Assembly: GCF_000426605.1 (NCBI RefSeq)
Contig: NZ_AUFR01000014.1
Location: 1-64,000, forward strand
DNA: 64,000 nucleotides
DNA from: Propionibacterium acidifaciens DSM 21887
GTDB lineage: Bacteria > Actinomycetota > Actinomycetes > Propionibacteriales > Propionibacteriaceae
Reading direction: 5' to 3'
Positions 7,942-15,953 of the stretch are shown here, piece by piece. Position 1 is the stretch's first letter. Every line of letters begins with the position of its first letter. Below the pieces are notes generated by a model. That model saw nothing but the letters and a program-made list of their open reading frames with translations, was not told the origin of the DNA and did no database searches. A program made the position numbers and the translations under genes.

Positions 7942-10491
7942 ATGGCAGTCCCCGAGTGGTTGAGCGAGCATCCCAGCGCGATCCACATCGACCACCGCGA
8001 CGCCACCGGGGGCAGGCGCGGGCAGTGGCCGGCGTGGTTCTCCCCGCACCACCGCGAGGGCCTGGTCGCCCACGGCATCGAAACCCCCTGGGAGCACCAA
8101 GTACGAGTCGCGGAGCTCATGCACGCCAGACGTCACGTGGCGGTCTCCACGCCGACCGCCTCGGGCAAGACGCTGGCCTATCTGCTGGCGATCATCGCCG
8201 ACACGGCCCCGGCCGGAGTTCCGACGAACTCCGCCACGGCCGGGGCTCCGCCGGACGGCGCACCGCAGAAAGCCGTCGGGAACGGAATCCCGACGGACGG
8301 CCCCTCCGGGAGGGCCGCGCCGGGCAGCGCCCCGGGCGGGACCGGCGCCCCCATGGGCCCCGCACGGCCCGGGGCCGAGGCCGGGGCGGGCGCAGACGCC
8401 CCGCACCCGTCCGGCGGGCCCCCGCACCTCTCGGAGGGACGCCGTCCTCCCCCGGACGGTCTCCCCCGGTTCCCGGGCGGGCCCCCAGGCCGCCCCCGGG
8501 CGGGGCGCGCCGCGACAGCGTCGTCGGCCAGTGCGCTGCTGGGCATCCACCGCGAACCGACGGCCCTCTACCTCGCGCCGACGAAGGCGCTCGCGCACGA
8601 CCAGCGTCGCGTGGCGCGCGAACTCGGCCCGAAGGGCTGGCCGATCGTCGCCCTGGACGGCGATTCCGACGCGGCGACAAGGCGTTTCGCTCGCGAGCAC
8701 GCGCGCCTCGTGCTGACCAACCCGGACATGCTCCATCATGCGGTCCTCCCCCGGCACGCCCGATGGGCCCGCCTGCTCGGCGGGCTGCGCCACGTCGTGA
8801 TCGACGAGGGGCACCGCTACCGCGGCGTCTTCGGCGCGCAGGTGGCCTGCGTCATCCGGCGGCTGCGCAGGCTGTGCCGGGCCTACGGCTCCGATCCGGT
8901 GTTCGTCATCGCCTCCGCGACATCCGCCTCGCCCGGCGAGTCGGCGGCGCGCCTCATCGGCGAGCCCGAACCGATCGACGAGGTGACGCTGGACACGGCA
9001 CCGCACCCGGCCCGCGACGTGGTGCTGTGGCGGCCCGAGGGCGACCCCGGCACCGACACCGCGGCCCTCCTCGCGAGGCTCGTCGACGACGGCAGGCAGA
9101 CGATCGCCTTCGTGCCGAGCCGCGCCCAGTCCGAGCTGGTGGCGGAAGGGGCGGGGCGCAGCCTGCGCACCGACCGCCGCGTCCTCGCCTACCGGGCGGG
9201 GTATCTTGCCGGTGACCGGCGCGAGATCGAGCACGCCCTCACGACCGGCGGACTGGCCGGGGTGGCCGCCACGAACGCCCTTGAGCTGGGCATGGACATC
9301 TCGGGCATGGACGCCGTGCTCATCTGCGGTTTCCCCGGCACACTGGCCTCGCTGTGGCAGCAGGCCGGGCGCGCCGGGCGGGCCGATCGCGACGCCCTCG
9401 TCGTGGTGCTGGCCAACCAGAACCCGCTGGACGCCTACCTGTTCGCGCACCCCGAGCTCATCTTCGACGCCCCCGTGGAGCGCACGGTACTCAGCCCGGA
9501 CAATCCGTACGTGCTCGGCCCGCACCTGGCGGCCGCCGCCCAGGAGATGCCGCTCCAGCCGGACGATGCGCGCTGGTTCGGCCCAGGAATGGCCGCGCTG
9601 GCCGATCAGCTCGCCTCGGCCGGGCTGCTGCGCCGCCGCCGGACCGGATGGTTCTGGCCGAGGCCGGAACGGGCGGTGGACGCCATCGACCTGCGCGGTC
9701 TGGAAGGCGGGCCGCTGGACATCGTCGAGACGGAGTCGGGGCGCGTCCTCGGCCAAGTGGATCTGGAGGCCGCTGACCGCAGCGTCTTCCCCGGCGCCGT
9801 GTACCTCCAGCAGGGCGAGCAGTACGTGGTGGACCGCTTCGCTCCGGAGCGCCGCGAGGCGCTCGTGCGCAGGCAGCGCCCCGGCTATCACACGCAGCCG
9901 CTGTCAACGACGCAGGCGCGCATCCTCCACGAGGACGCCGGTCGGCGCTTCGGCGCGACGCAGGTGCGCACCGGCGACGTCGAGCTCGTCACGCAGGTGA
10001 TCGGCTACCTGCGTCGGGACGAGAGGACCGGCCAGGTGTGGGACGAGAATCCGCTCGAGCTGGACGAGCACCGCATGGTGACGAAGGCGGTGTGGTGGAC
10101 GGTGCCGCAGGAGGTGGCCGACCGTCTGGGCCTCTCGGCGGTCAGGCTGGGCAGTGCCGCGCATGCGGTGGAGCACACGGCGATCGGCCTGCTGCCGGCC
10201 TTCGCCCCATGCGACCGCTGGGACATCGGCGGGGTGTCGATGGTGATGCACCCGGACACCGAGCTGTGCACGATCATCGTCCACGACGGGGTGGCGGGCG
10301 GCGCCGGCTTCGCGGCGCGCGGCTACGAGATGGCCGATGAATGGGGGCGGGCGACGCTGGAGCGGCTGCGCACCTGCGCCTGCTTCGACGGCTGCCCGGC
10401 GTGCGTCGTCTCGCCGAAGTGCGGCAACGCCAATCAACACCTCGACAAGGAGGCGGCCGCACAGCTGCTCGCCGCTCTCATCGGCGACTGA
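7942..10491 (+). CDS. DEAD/DEAH-box helicase with C-terminal DUF1998 zinc module
   Basis: This superfamily 2 helicase has 849 residues, similar in placement to Rv3649 of Mycobacterium tuberculosis beside topA and the Tad genes. Motif I is STPTASGKT (about 69-77), motif Ia LAPTKALAHDQ (about 211-221), motif II VIDEGHRYRGVFGAQ, and motif VI QQAGRAGRADRDAL. The C-terminal DUF1998 segment has a cysteine cluster (CACFDGCPACVVSPKC) likely to bind zinc. A Gly/Pro/Ala-rich insertion of about 110 residues (about 90-198) splits motifs I and Ia. The start is the ATG at 7942; an upstream ATG (MGFM) is in frame 9 nt earlier. A role in DNA repair is inferred from family members such as MrfA. Confidence 0.92.
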   Translation: MAVPEWLSEHPSAIHIDHRDATGGRRGQWPAWFSPHHREGLVAHGIETPWEHQVRVAELMHARRHVAVSTPTASGKTLAYLLAIIADTAPAGVPTNSATAGAPPDGAPQKAVGNGIPTDGPSGRAAPGSAPGGTGAPMGPARPGAEAGAGADAPHPSGGPPHLSEGRRPPPDGLPRFPGGPPGRPRAGRAATASSASALLGIHREPTALYLAPTKALAHDQRRVARELGPKGWPIVALDGDSDAATRRFAREHARLVLTNPDMLHHAVLPRHARWARLLGGLRHVVIDEGHRYRGVFGAQVACVIRRLRRLCRAYGSDPVFVIASATSASPGESAARLIGEPEPIDEVTLDTAPHPARDVVLWRPEGDPGTDTAALLARLVDDGRQTIAFVPSRAQSELVAEGAGRSLRTDRRVLAYRAGYLAGDRREIEHALTTGGLAGVAATNALELGMDISGMDAVLICGFPGTLASLWQQAGRAGRADRDALVVVLANQNPLDAYLFAHPELIFDAPVERTVLSPDNPYVLGPHLAAAAQEMPLQPDDARWFGPGMAALADQLASAGLLRRRRTGWFWPRPERAVDAIDLRGLEGGPLDIVETESGRVLGQVDLEAADRSVFPGAVYLQQGEQYVVDRFAPERREALVRRQRPGYHTQPLSTTQARILHEDAGRRFGATQVRTGDVELVTQVIGYLRRDERTGQVWDENPLELDEHRMVTKAVWWTVPQEVADRLGLSAVRLGSAAHAVEHTAIGLLPAFAPCDRWDIGGVSMVMHPDTELCTIIVHDGVAGGAGFAARGYEMADEWGRATLERLRTCACFDGCPACVVSPKCGNANQHLDKEAAAQLLAALIGD

Positions 10492-10785
10492 GCCGGCTGG
10501 GACGACTGCCGCGGCGTCTCCGGCGCCGGGCGTCGTTCCATCGCCCGCCGCCGCGTCGGCAGCTGGACCGCCGACCGGGACCGCTCCCGTGGCCGAACCG
10601 GTGACCGGGCGCCGGACGACCGCCGCCCAGCGGAGTCCCGCGCACCGGACGGCCACGCCGATGACAGGACCCGGCCCGGTGAGCGGGCCCACGCCGATGA
10701 GAAGGCTCATGCCGCCGGCCAAGGCCGCTCCCATGACCGGACCGGTGACCGGGCGCCGACCCGTCGCCTCCCCCGGGCAGTGCGG

Positions 10786-11379
10786 CTAGCCATCGGGGCC
10801 GTCCTCGTCCTGGGCCGACTCCGGGACGTTCGGGCCGGCCCGCCGGGCGGCCGGATCCTCGTCGGGGACGAGGAAGCCGGCATGGGCCCGTTCGTTCACC
10901 CGGGAGGGAGCCCCCGCCAGCGCCGGCCGGAGCTCGACCGACACCTCGACGTGGACGATGTACTCCCCGCCGCCGGCGCTCACGTCGCAGTCGGCGAGTT
11001 CACCGCCGTTGCGCTGAGCGTACTCACGGGCGGCGTCGCAGGCCGATGCGCCCTTCTCGTGGGCGTGCGCCCCGGCGAGGGCCGCCAAGTCGGCGGCTTG
11101 CCTGGCGCGCTGGTCGCTGGCGATCCAGCCCGACAGGACAAGCACCCAGAAGGCGGTGACGCACAGGACGACGATGATCGAGGCGGACAGCGCGGTGCCC
11201 GAGCCCCGCTCGTCGTCGCCGAGGACGGGCCGGACGGCGCGTTCGGGCGGGACCCCGCCTGAACGGGTCGGACCATGGCGACGGACCAGACCGGATCGAC
11301 GGGCCGGACCGCCGGACCGGACCGGGGTGGCGGGCCGCGTCGCACGGGCCGCGTCGGGCCCGTCCGTCCGCGCGGTCAT
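10786..11379 (-). CDS. Helicase/secretion-neighbourhood TadE-like pseudopilin
   Basis: The product has 197 residues, with a basic proline-rich N-terminus, then DERGSGTALSASIIVVLCV leading into one membrane segment (about residues 55-85) and an extracytoplasmic domain containing two cysteines. It matches the Rv3654c type that accompanies Tad genes next to the DUF1998 helicase. The position equivalent to pilin Glu5 is a leucine here, unlike the two neighbours. The start ATG at 11379 overlaps the preceding TadE stop as ATGA, indicating translational coupling; the open frame extends further upstream but lacks a signal. It is the last gene of the Tad operon. Confidence 0.8.
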   Translation of the reverse strand: MTARTDGPDAARATRPATPVRSGGPARRSGLVRRHGPTRSGGVPPERAVRPVLGDDERGSGTALSASIIVVLCVTAFWVLVLSGWIASDQRARQAADLAALAGAHAHEKGASACDAAREYAQRNGGELADCDVSAGGGEYIVHVEVSVELRPALAGAPSRVNERAHAGFLVPDEDPAARRAGPNVPESAQDEDGPDG

Positions 11380-11819
11380 GGCCGCTGCTCCCTCGCGTGG
11401 GGCTCCTCGGTGACGGTGGCCCGACCACTGACCCGAACCGGCCCGAGGCGACCCCACCGCAGTTCATCGGTGACACTCACTCGGACGACCCCGTCGTCGA
11501 CGTCGGTGAGGACCTCGCTGCCGGGCGGCACCGAGGCGCGGGCGCGCTCGGCGGCGGCCTCGTCGCCCCGGGCGAGCTGCCGAGCGATGGCGACCGCGGA
11601 GTCCTGGCAGCGCATCTGGGCACCGACGACGCCGATGACCCAGCACAGGCATGAGGCCATGAGCGCGGCCGAGAGGATCGAGACGGCCAGCTCGACGGTG
11701 ACCATGCCGCGCTCGGCGCCTCGCCGGGCGCTCCGGGCGCTCCGGGCGCGCCGGATGCTGAGGTCGGGGAAGCACCGGTCGTGGGAGCAGCGACTTGGAA
11801 TGGTGCGGATGACGCGCAT
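11376..11819 (-). CDS. TadE-like pseudopilin
   Basis: This is a 147-residue protein. After a basic leader comes the prepilin-like site RGMVTVELAVSILSA, with Glu at +5 after the glycine, then a hydrophobic helix and a periphery domain. It corresponds to Rv3655c/TadE, a minor pseudopilin of Tad (type IVb) secretion systems. The start ATG at 11819 has AAGGAC about 8 nt upstream, which is why I prefer it to the longer open frame that begins at 12065. It couples by an ATGA overlap to the next gene. About 260 nt without a gene separate it from the upstream DUF4244 pilin. Confidence 0.85.
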   Translation of the reverse strand: MRVIRTIPSRCSHDRCFPDLSIRRARSARSARRGAERGMVTVELAVSILSAALMASCLCWVIGVVGAQMRCQDSAVAIARQLARGDEAAAERARASVPPGSEVLTDVDDGVVRVSVTDELRWGRLGPVRVSGRATVTEEPHAREQRP

Positions 11820-12077
11820 CGTTCTGTCCTTCTGAATGGTTGGGACGGTCCGACTGGACGTCGCCGGACCGCGCGAGGACCCCGGCGGTGGGGCTGGGCC
11901 GGCCGAAGGGGACGAGCCGAGCGGGATGACGAGCCGGACGGGACCGACGGATGGGCGAGCCAGGCCCGAACGGAACAGGCCGGGCGAAGTCGGCCTCGAA
12001 CGGGGTGGGCCCGCCGGGCCCGCCCGGACGATGGCGCGCCGGAGGGGGTGGGCCCGGCGCGCCACCGGGCGATGCGG

Positions 12078-12383
12078 TCAGGAACCGATCATCGGGGCGA
12101 CCTTGTCGATGAGGTCGAGCACGAACTTGAGCATCTTCTGGAAGAACTGGTTGTCGGTGAAGATGTGCAGCAGGACGAGGGCGAGGGCCACCGCGGCGAG
12201 GATGCCGACGGCGTACTCGGCCGTCGCCATGCCACGCTCGTAGGCCCGGCGCAGCCGACCGGACCGCGGGCGCTCTGCGGCGACCGGAACATCGACGAAC
12301 TCGGGAACGCCCTGGTCGTCGGCCGGATCGGGATCGGGCTCGACGACGTCATGCGGGTGCAGGGGGATGATCTGCGCGGTCAT
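12078..12383 (-). CDS. DUF4244 Flp-like pilin subunit
   Basis: This 101-residue protein probably forms the major fimbrial subunit. A hydrophilic, acidic leader of about 50 residues precedes the cleavage motif ERG-MATAEYAVGILAAV. Glu5-Tyr6 of the mature form match the Flp pilin signature, and one hydrophobic helix then ends in a short tail (DLIDKVAPMIGS). It corresponds to Rv3656c. The leader is much longer than in classical Flp pilins. The start ATG has a good AAAGGAATCACC upstream. No prepilin peptidase is encoded nearby, so processing would need one elsewhere. Confidence 0.88.
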   Translation of the reverse strand: MTAQIIPLHPHDVVEPDPDPADDQGVPEFVDVPVAAERPRSGRLRRAYERGMATAEYAVGILAAVALALVLLHIFTDNQFFQKMLKFVLDLIDKVAPMIGS

Positions 12384-12844
12384 GGTGATTCCTTTCTGCG
12401 GCGAGGCCCGTGCGGGCCCCGCGGTCTGCGCCGGGCCCGCGGGCGGGCCGGCCGAATCGCCTTCGGCCCCATCGCCTCAGGCACCCGCAGTGTGTGCGTC
12501 GACCGGCCGGGCAGATCAGGCGGACAACATCGGCGCTGAACGGACAACACCCTGTGCGGCTCGTGACCCCACGAGGCCCGAGCCTGCCGGACCCGGTGGA
12601 CGTGCACGCCGGGCCCGGCGCAGCACTGCGCGAGACTCGAGCCCGCGGGCCCTGGTTCCGCGGGCGGCGGCACGGGGGCGCGTCCGGGGTGTCTGACCCG
12701 CCCCTCGGGCCCTGGCCCCGCGGGCGGCGGCCACGTCGTCGACACGCGAGCGGAGCCCCTCCGCCCCGGGTTCCGGCCCGCGGACGCCTCTGCCAGGGAC
12801 TCCCCGAGCAGGCCGGCGGGGTCGGCGACACGGGTAGCGGTCAT
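12380..12844 (-). CDS. Doubtful ORF between TadC and the DUF4244 pilin
   Basis: The 154-codon frame starts MTATRVADPAGLLGES after a strong AGGAGC site and ends in an ATGA overlap with the pilin start, the same coupling seen across this operon. Only the first 35 or so codons look coding (high GC3). The rest is Pro/Arg/Gly-rich with ordinary third-position GC and contains an imperfect 24-bp direct repeat. I recognise no family. It may be a decayed Tad-associated gene, a real low-complexity protein, or a chance frame in GC-rich DNA. Confidence 0.3.
   Translation of the reverse strand: MTATRVADPAGLLGESLAEASAGRNPGRRGSARVSTTWPPPAGPGPEGRVRHPGRAPVPPPAEPGPAGSSLAQCCAGPGVHVHRVRQARASWGHEPHRVLSVQRRCCPPDLPGRSTHTLRVPEAMGPKAIRPARPRARRRPRGPHGPRRRKESP
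12647..12730. repeat. 24-bp imperfect direct repeat, 60 bp apart
   Basis: Copies at 12647-12670 and 12707-12730 share GGGCCCTGG, two variable bases (TT or CC), and CCGCGGGCGGCGG. They lie within the doubtful ORF between the Tad genes. Confidence 0.7.
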
Positions 12845-13261
12845 CGTGATGGCTCCTGTTCGAGAGACCTGCGGTGAGCGAACTCGAAGCTCGAAGGACG
12901 ACACGGTGGCCGCGTCCCCGTCGGGGACCGAGGCGAGCACCGCGCCACCCACCGTGCGGGACTCCGCTCCAGGTGGTGCGAGGCGGTTCCCACCCGGCCA
13001 GCACGATCCCCTCGGGCGATCAGCGGCGCCCGGGCCGCCCGGCGACAGCCCGGATCGACAAGTCCCCGTACATCCGATTCTTCCCAGCGCCCCGCGCGCC
13101 CGGCGATGACATGTTGGCCTCCCAGCCGCTGATGGGGAGGCCCCGCAGCGCCCCGCGCGCCCGGCGATGGCATTGCACCGTGCTCATCTGGACGTCCGTG
13201 GCGACGACGCGCCGCGCGCACCGGGGCGTCCCGGAGGGCGGGCCGGTGCGGAGGACCCGCC
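12845..13261. other. Gene-free spacer in the Tad operon with a 24-bp direct repeat
   Basis: This 417-nt stretch separates the doubtful ORF from tadC. I see no credible gene. It holds a perfect 24-bp direct repeat (13085-13108 and 13146-13169, 61 bp apart) containing CAGCGCCCCGCGCGCCCGG. The pilin promoter may lie here, because the pilin and TadE-like genes are separated from the tightly coupled tadC-tadB-tadA-ssd block. Confidence 0.5.
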
Positions 13262-14008
13262 TCAGAAGTGGACGTTCGCCAGCACACCGGCGATGATCGG
13301 CACGACGCCCGAGAGGATGAACGCGGGCAGGAAGCAGCCCATCATGGGACCGACCGCCCGCACGCCGACCGTGCGGGCCCGCTCCGTCAGATGATTGCGT
13401 CGAACGCGTCTGGCCAGGTCGGCGTGCATGTCGAGAGTCTCGGCGAGCGCCTCCCCGGTGCGGGCCCCGCGCGCCAGGTCACGGCCGGCCGGGCCCCAGA
13501 CCGGATGGTCGCGCAGGCCGTCCCAGGCCTCCGCCTCGCTGAACCCGACGGCCAGGCGCGCCTCGACGTCGCGCAGCAGCGCGGCACTCGGCTCGGGCGC
13601 CACGGCGGCGACCTCGCTCGTGGCGGTGCGCAGGGCCGCCCCGGCCTGGAGAGACGAGGCCATGAGCTCCAGCACCTCGGGCTGTTGGAGCATCAGCCGC
13701 TCCCGGCGCCGGCGCACCCGGCCCGGTTCGAGCCTGCCGATGAGCACCCACACGGCGGCACCGGCTCCCAGGCCGCACGGCCAGGCGACGAGGAGGGGCA
13801 CCGGGAGCAGCACCAGTAGCGCCACCACCGAGGAGACAGCGCCGACGCCCCGCGCCCAACCGGGCAGTGCCGCCTCGCGCTCGCCCTCCCGGCCGGACCG
13901 GATCGGGCCGGCCGCGGCGGCAGCCAGCCGCCCGGCTCCCCCATCGGGCACAAGCAGGAGCCCGCACACCGCCACGGCGGCACCGGCCGCCACCGCCTGT
14001 CCGATCAT
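13262..14008 (-). CDS. Type II/IV secretion inner-membrane protein TadC-like (T2SSF)
   Basis: This 248-residue polytopic membrane protein has N-terminal and central hydrophobic segments, the cytosolic T2SSF core (EVLELMASSLQAGAALRTA and a RTGEALAETLDMHADLAR region), and a C-terminal membrane pair (VGPMMGCFLPAFILSG and VVPIIAGVLANV). It corresponds to TadC/Rv3657c-Rv3658c platform proteins, which act with the TadA ATPase in pilus assembly. The ATG at 14008 overlaps the tadB stop as ATGA and has AGGAGGA upstream, which fixes the start. Confidence 0.88.
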   Translation of the reverse strand: MIGQAVAAGAAVAVCGLLLVPDGGAGRLAAAAAGPIRSGREGEREAALPGWARGVGAVSSVVALLVLLPVPLLVAWPCGLGAGAAVWVLIGRLEPGRVRRRRERLMLQQPEVLELMASSLQAGAALRTATSEVAAVAPEPSAALLRDVEARLAVGFSEAEAWDGLRDHPVWGPAGRDLARGARTGEALAETLDMHADLARRVRRNHLTERARTVGVRAVGPMMGCFLPAFILSGVVPIIAGVLANVHF

Positions 14009-14805
14009 GATCCGTCCTCCTGGGCCCGTCGGGCGAGCAGCTCGGTCCAGATCAGACCGGCGCAGGCGAGGACGACGGCAGCGGCCAGGCAGGACTTGCC
14101 GGCGAGGGTCGTCGTGAGGAAGCTGATCGGGTTGCCGCCGGCGAAGAAGCCCATGGCGACGCCGGCCGCCGGCAGGGCGCACAGCAGGCGGCCGGTGAGC
14201 CGGGCCACCGCCAGCTCGCCGGAGACCTCGGCCCGCATCTGGGCCTCGTCCGAGACGTTCTGGGCAACCCGCTGCGCCACCGGCGACAGGGGCGCGCCGG
14301 CCCGCTCGCACAACCGCCAGGCACGCCCCAGGGACGACAGCCCGGAACAGCCCGGGCGGGCGCCGGCGGCCAGCAGTGCGCCGCCGACCTCGCCGCCGAC
14401 CAGCAGGGAGCCGACCGCCTCGTCGAGGACGGGACAGTCCTCGGCGGCGATCTCGAGGGCCCTGCGCGGGGTCTGGCCGATGCGCAGCTGGGCGGAGATG
14501 ACCCGGCAGGCCCGGGCGACCGACTCGGCGCGCCGGAGCGCCCTCCTCTCGTTGCGGTGCTCCCACAGCACCCAGCCGAGCGTGCCGCACAGGGTCGCGG
14601 CGATGACGATCCACGCCAGCGCCCACGGCATGACCACCGCCGCGCCGGTGCAGCAGGCGGCGAATGCGAGCACGACGAGTGGCGCGACCCCGGGACGGTG
14701 CGGCGCGCCGACGGCCTCGTCGAGCCTGCGCAGCCGCCGCGCCCCGGAGGGCCCGATGGCGCAGACGAGGGCGAGGGCGAGCATGAGCGCGGCGAGGATC
14801 CTCAT
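14005..14805 (-). CDS. Type II/IV secretion inner-membrane protein TadB-like (T2SSF)
   Basis: The 266-residue product begins MRILAALMLALALVCAIG, has a second hydrophobic pair at about 35-80, and carries a T2SSF core with ESVARACRVISAQLRIGQ and LCERAGAPLSPVAQRVA. Membrane segments at the C-terminus precede EDGS. Its role is as a paired platform protein with TadC. The start ATG at 14805 overlaps the ATPase stop (ATGA); a longer in-frame start at 14841 exists but would place the protein inside the ATPase gene. Confidence 0.88.
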   Translation of the reverse strand: MRILAALMLALALVCAIGPSGARRLRRLDEAVGAPHRPGVAPLVVLAFAACCTGAAVVMPWALAWIVIAATLCGTLGWVLWEHRNERRALRRAESVARACRVISAQLRIGQTPRRALEIAAEDCPVLDEAVGSLLVGGEVGGALLAAGARPGCSGLSSLGRAWRLCERAGAPLSPVAQRVAQNVSDEAQMRAEVSGELAVARLTGRLLCALPAAGVAMGFFAGGNPISFLTTTLAGKSCLAAAVVLACAGLIWTELLARRAQEDGS

Positions 14806-15953
14806 GAGGGCACCCCCGACAGTTCGGCCAGGCGCGACCACTGCCCGGCGGGCCGCGAGACCCCGTCGGCGGCGACGACGAGCGCCTCGTCGATGCGGAC
14901 GCGCCCGTCATCGCCGCTGCGCACCACCCCGATCTGACCGACGCCGCGCTGCCCGTCGGCGCCGCGCCGCACGTGGATGACGGCATCGAGCGCGGCCCCG
15001 ATCTGGGCGTGGCAGGCCTCGCGCCCCATGCCCCCGAGCGCGGCGAGGGCCTCGAGCCGAGCGGGCACGTCGGCGACGCTGTTGGCGTGGACCGTGCCGC
15101 ACCCGCCCTCGTGGCCGGTGTTCATGGCGGTGAGCAGATCGCACAGCTCCGGCCCCCGCACCTCGCCGACGACGAGCCGGTCGGGCCGCATGCGCAGCGC
15201 CTGCCTCACGAGGTCGGTCATGGTCACGGCCCCGGCCCCCTCCGCGTTGGGCGGGCGGCACTCCATGCGCACCGCGTGGGGGTGGTCGGGGTTGAGCTCG
15301 CGGGAGTCCTCGACGATGACGATGCGCTGGTCGTCGGGGACGAGCGAGAGCAGGACGCCGAGCAGGGTCGTCTTGCCCGATCCAGTCCCGCCGGTGACGA
15401 GGAAGGCGGCCTTGTTGCCCACGAGCCCGGCGAGGACGGCCGCGGTGCGCCCGTCGATGCTGCCGCCGGAGCGGAGCTCTTCGAGCGTCATGGACCGGCG
15501 GGCGGGCACGCGCAGCGAGATGCACGTGCCGGGCTCGGCCAGACACGCGAGGACCGCGTGAAGACGGGTGCCGTCGGGCAGGCGGGCGTCGACCCACGGG
15601 CTGGCGTCGTCGAGGCGCCGGCCGGCCGACGCCGCGAGCCTGGCGGCCAGGCGGCGCACCTCCTCGTCGGAGGCGAACCCGGTCTCCATGCGCTCCAGGC
15701 CTGCGCCGCGGTCGATGAAGACGTCGTCCGCTCCGTTGACGAGCACGTCGGTGACGCCGTCGAGGTGGAGGAGCCCCTCGAGCGGGCCGGCACCGACGCT
15801 CGTGCGGCGCAGCGCATCGGTGGCGGCGAGCACCGACGCGTCGGAGACGACCAGGCCGAGCCGGTCGAGCCCCCGGGCCACCTCGGGCGGGCCCCAGTCG
15901 CGGCCGTTGGCCGCGAGCCAGCCGCGCAGGAGGTCGAGTTCGTCGTCACGCAT
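14802..15953 (-). CDS. TadA-type secretion ATPase (VirB11/PilT family)
   Basis: This hexameric ATPase would power Tad pilus assembly. Of its 383 residues, about 1-150 form the N-terminal domain with the typical GVTDVLVNGADDVFID and DARLPDGTRLHAV segments. The Walker A VTGGTGSGKTTLL is at about 187-198, the Asp box VIVEDSRELNP follows, the Walker B region is RLVVGEVRGPE, and the His box is TGHEGGCGTVHAN. It corresponds to Rv3659c. The start overlaps the end of the Ssd-like gene by 8 nt. Confidence 0.93.
   Translation of the reverse strand: MRDDELDLLRGWLAANGRDWGPPEVARGLDRLGLVVSDASVLAATDALRRTSVGAGPLEGLLHLDGVTDVLVNGADDVFIDRGAGLERMETGFASDEEVRRLAARLAASAGRRLDDASPWVDARLPDGTRLHAVLACLAEPGTCISLRVPARRSMTLEELRSGGSIDGRTAAVLAGLVGNKAAFLVTGGTGSGKTTLLGVLLSLVPDDQRIVIVEDSRELNPDHPHAVRMECRPPNAEGAGAVTMTDLVRQALRMRPDRLVVGEVRGPELCDLLTAMNTGHEGGCGTVHANSVADVPARLEALAALGGMGREACHAQIGAALDAVIHVRRGADGQRGVGQIGVVRSGDDGRVRIDEALVVAADGVSRPAGQWSRLAELSGVPS

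Noticed and set aside
7180-9891. Upstream extension of the minus-strand methyltransferase frame across the helicase region
   Set aside because: The extension has no homology-like features, crosses the repeat array and is antisense to the helicase. The ATG at 7179 starts the recognisable domain.
10492-10785. Possible short gene between the helicase and the Tad operon
   Set aside because: The frames are Pro/Arg/Thr-rich without start signals. A short word (CCGGTGACCGGGCGCC) occurs twice, but I see no gene or terminator that I can defend.
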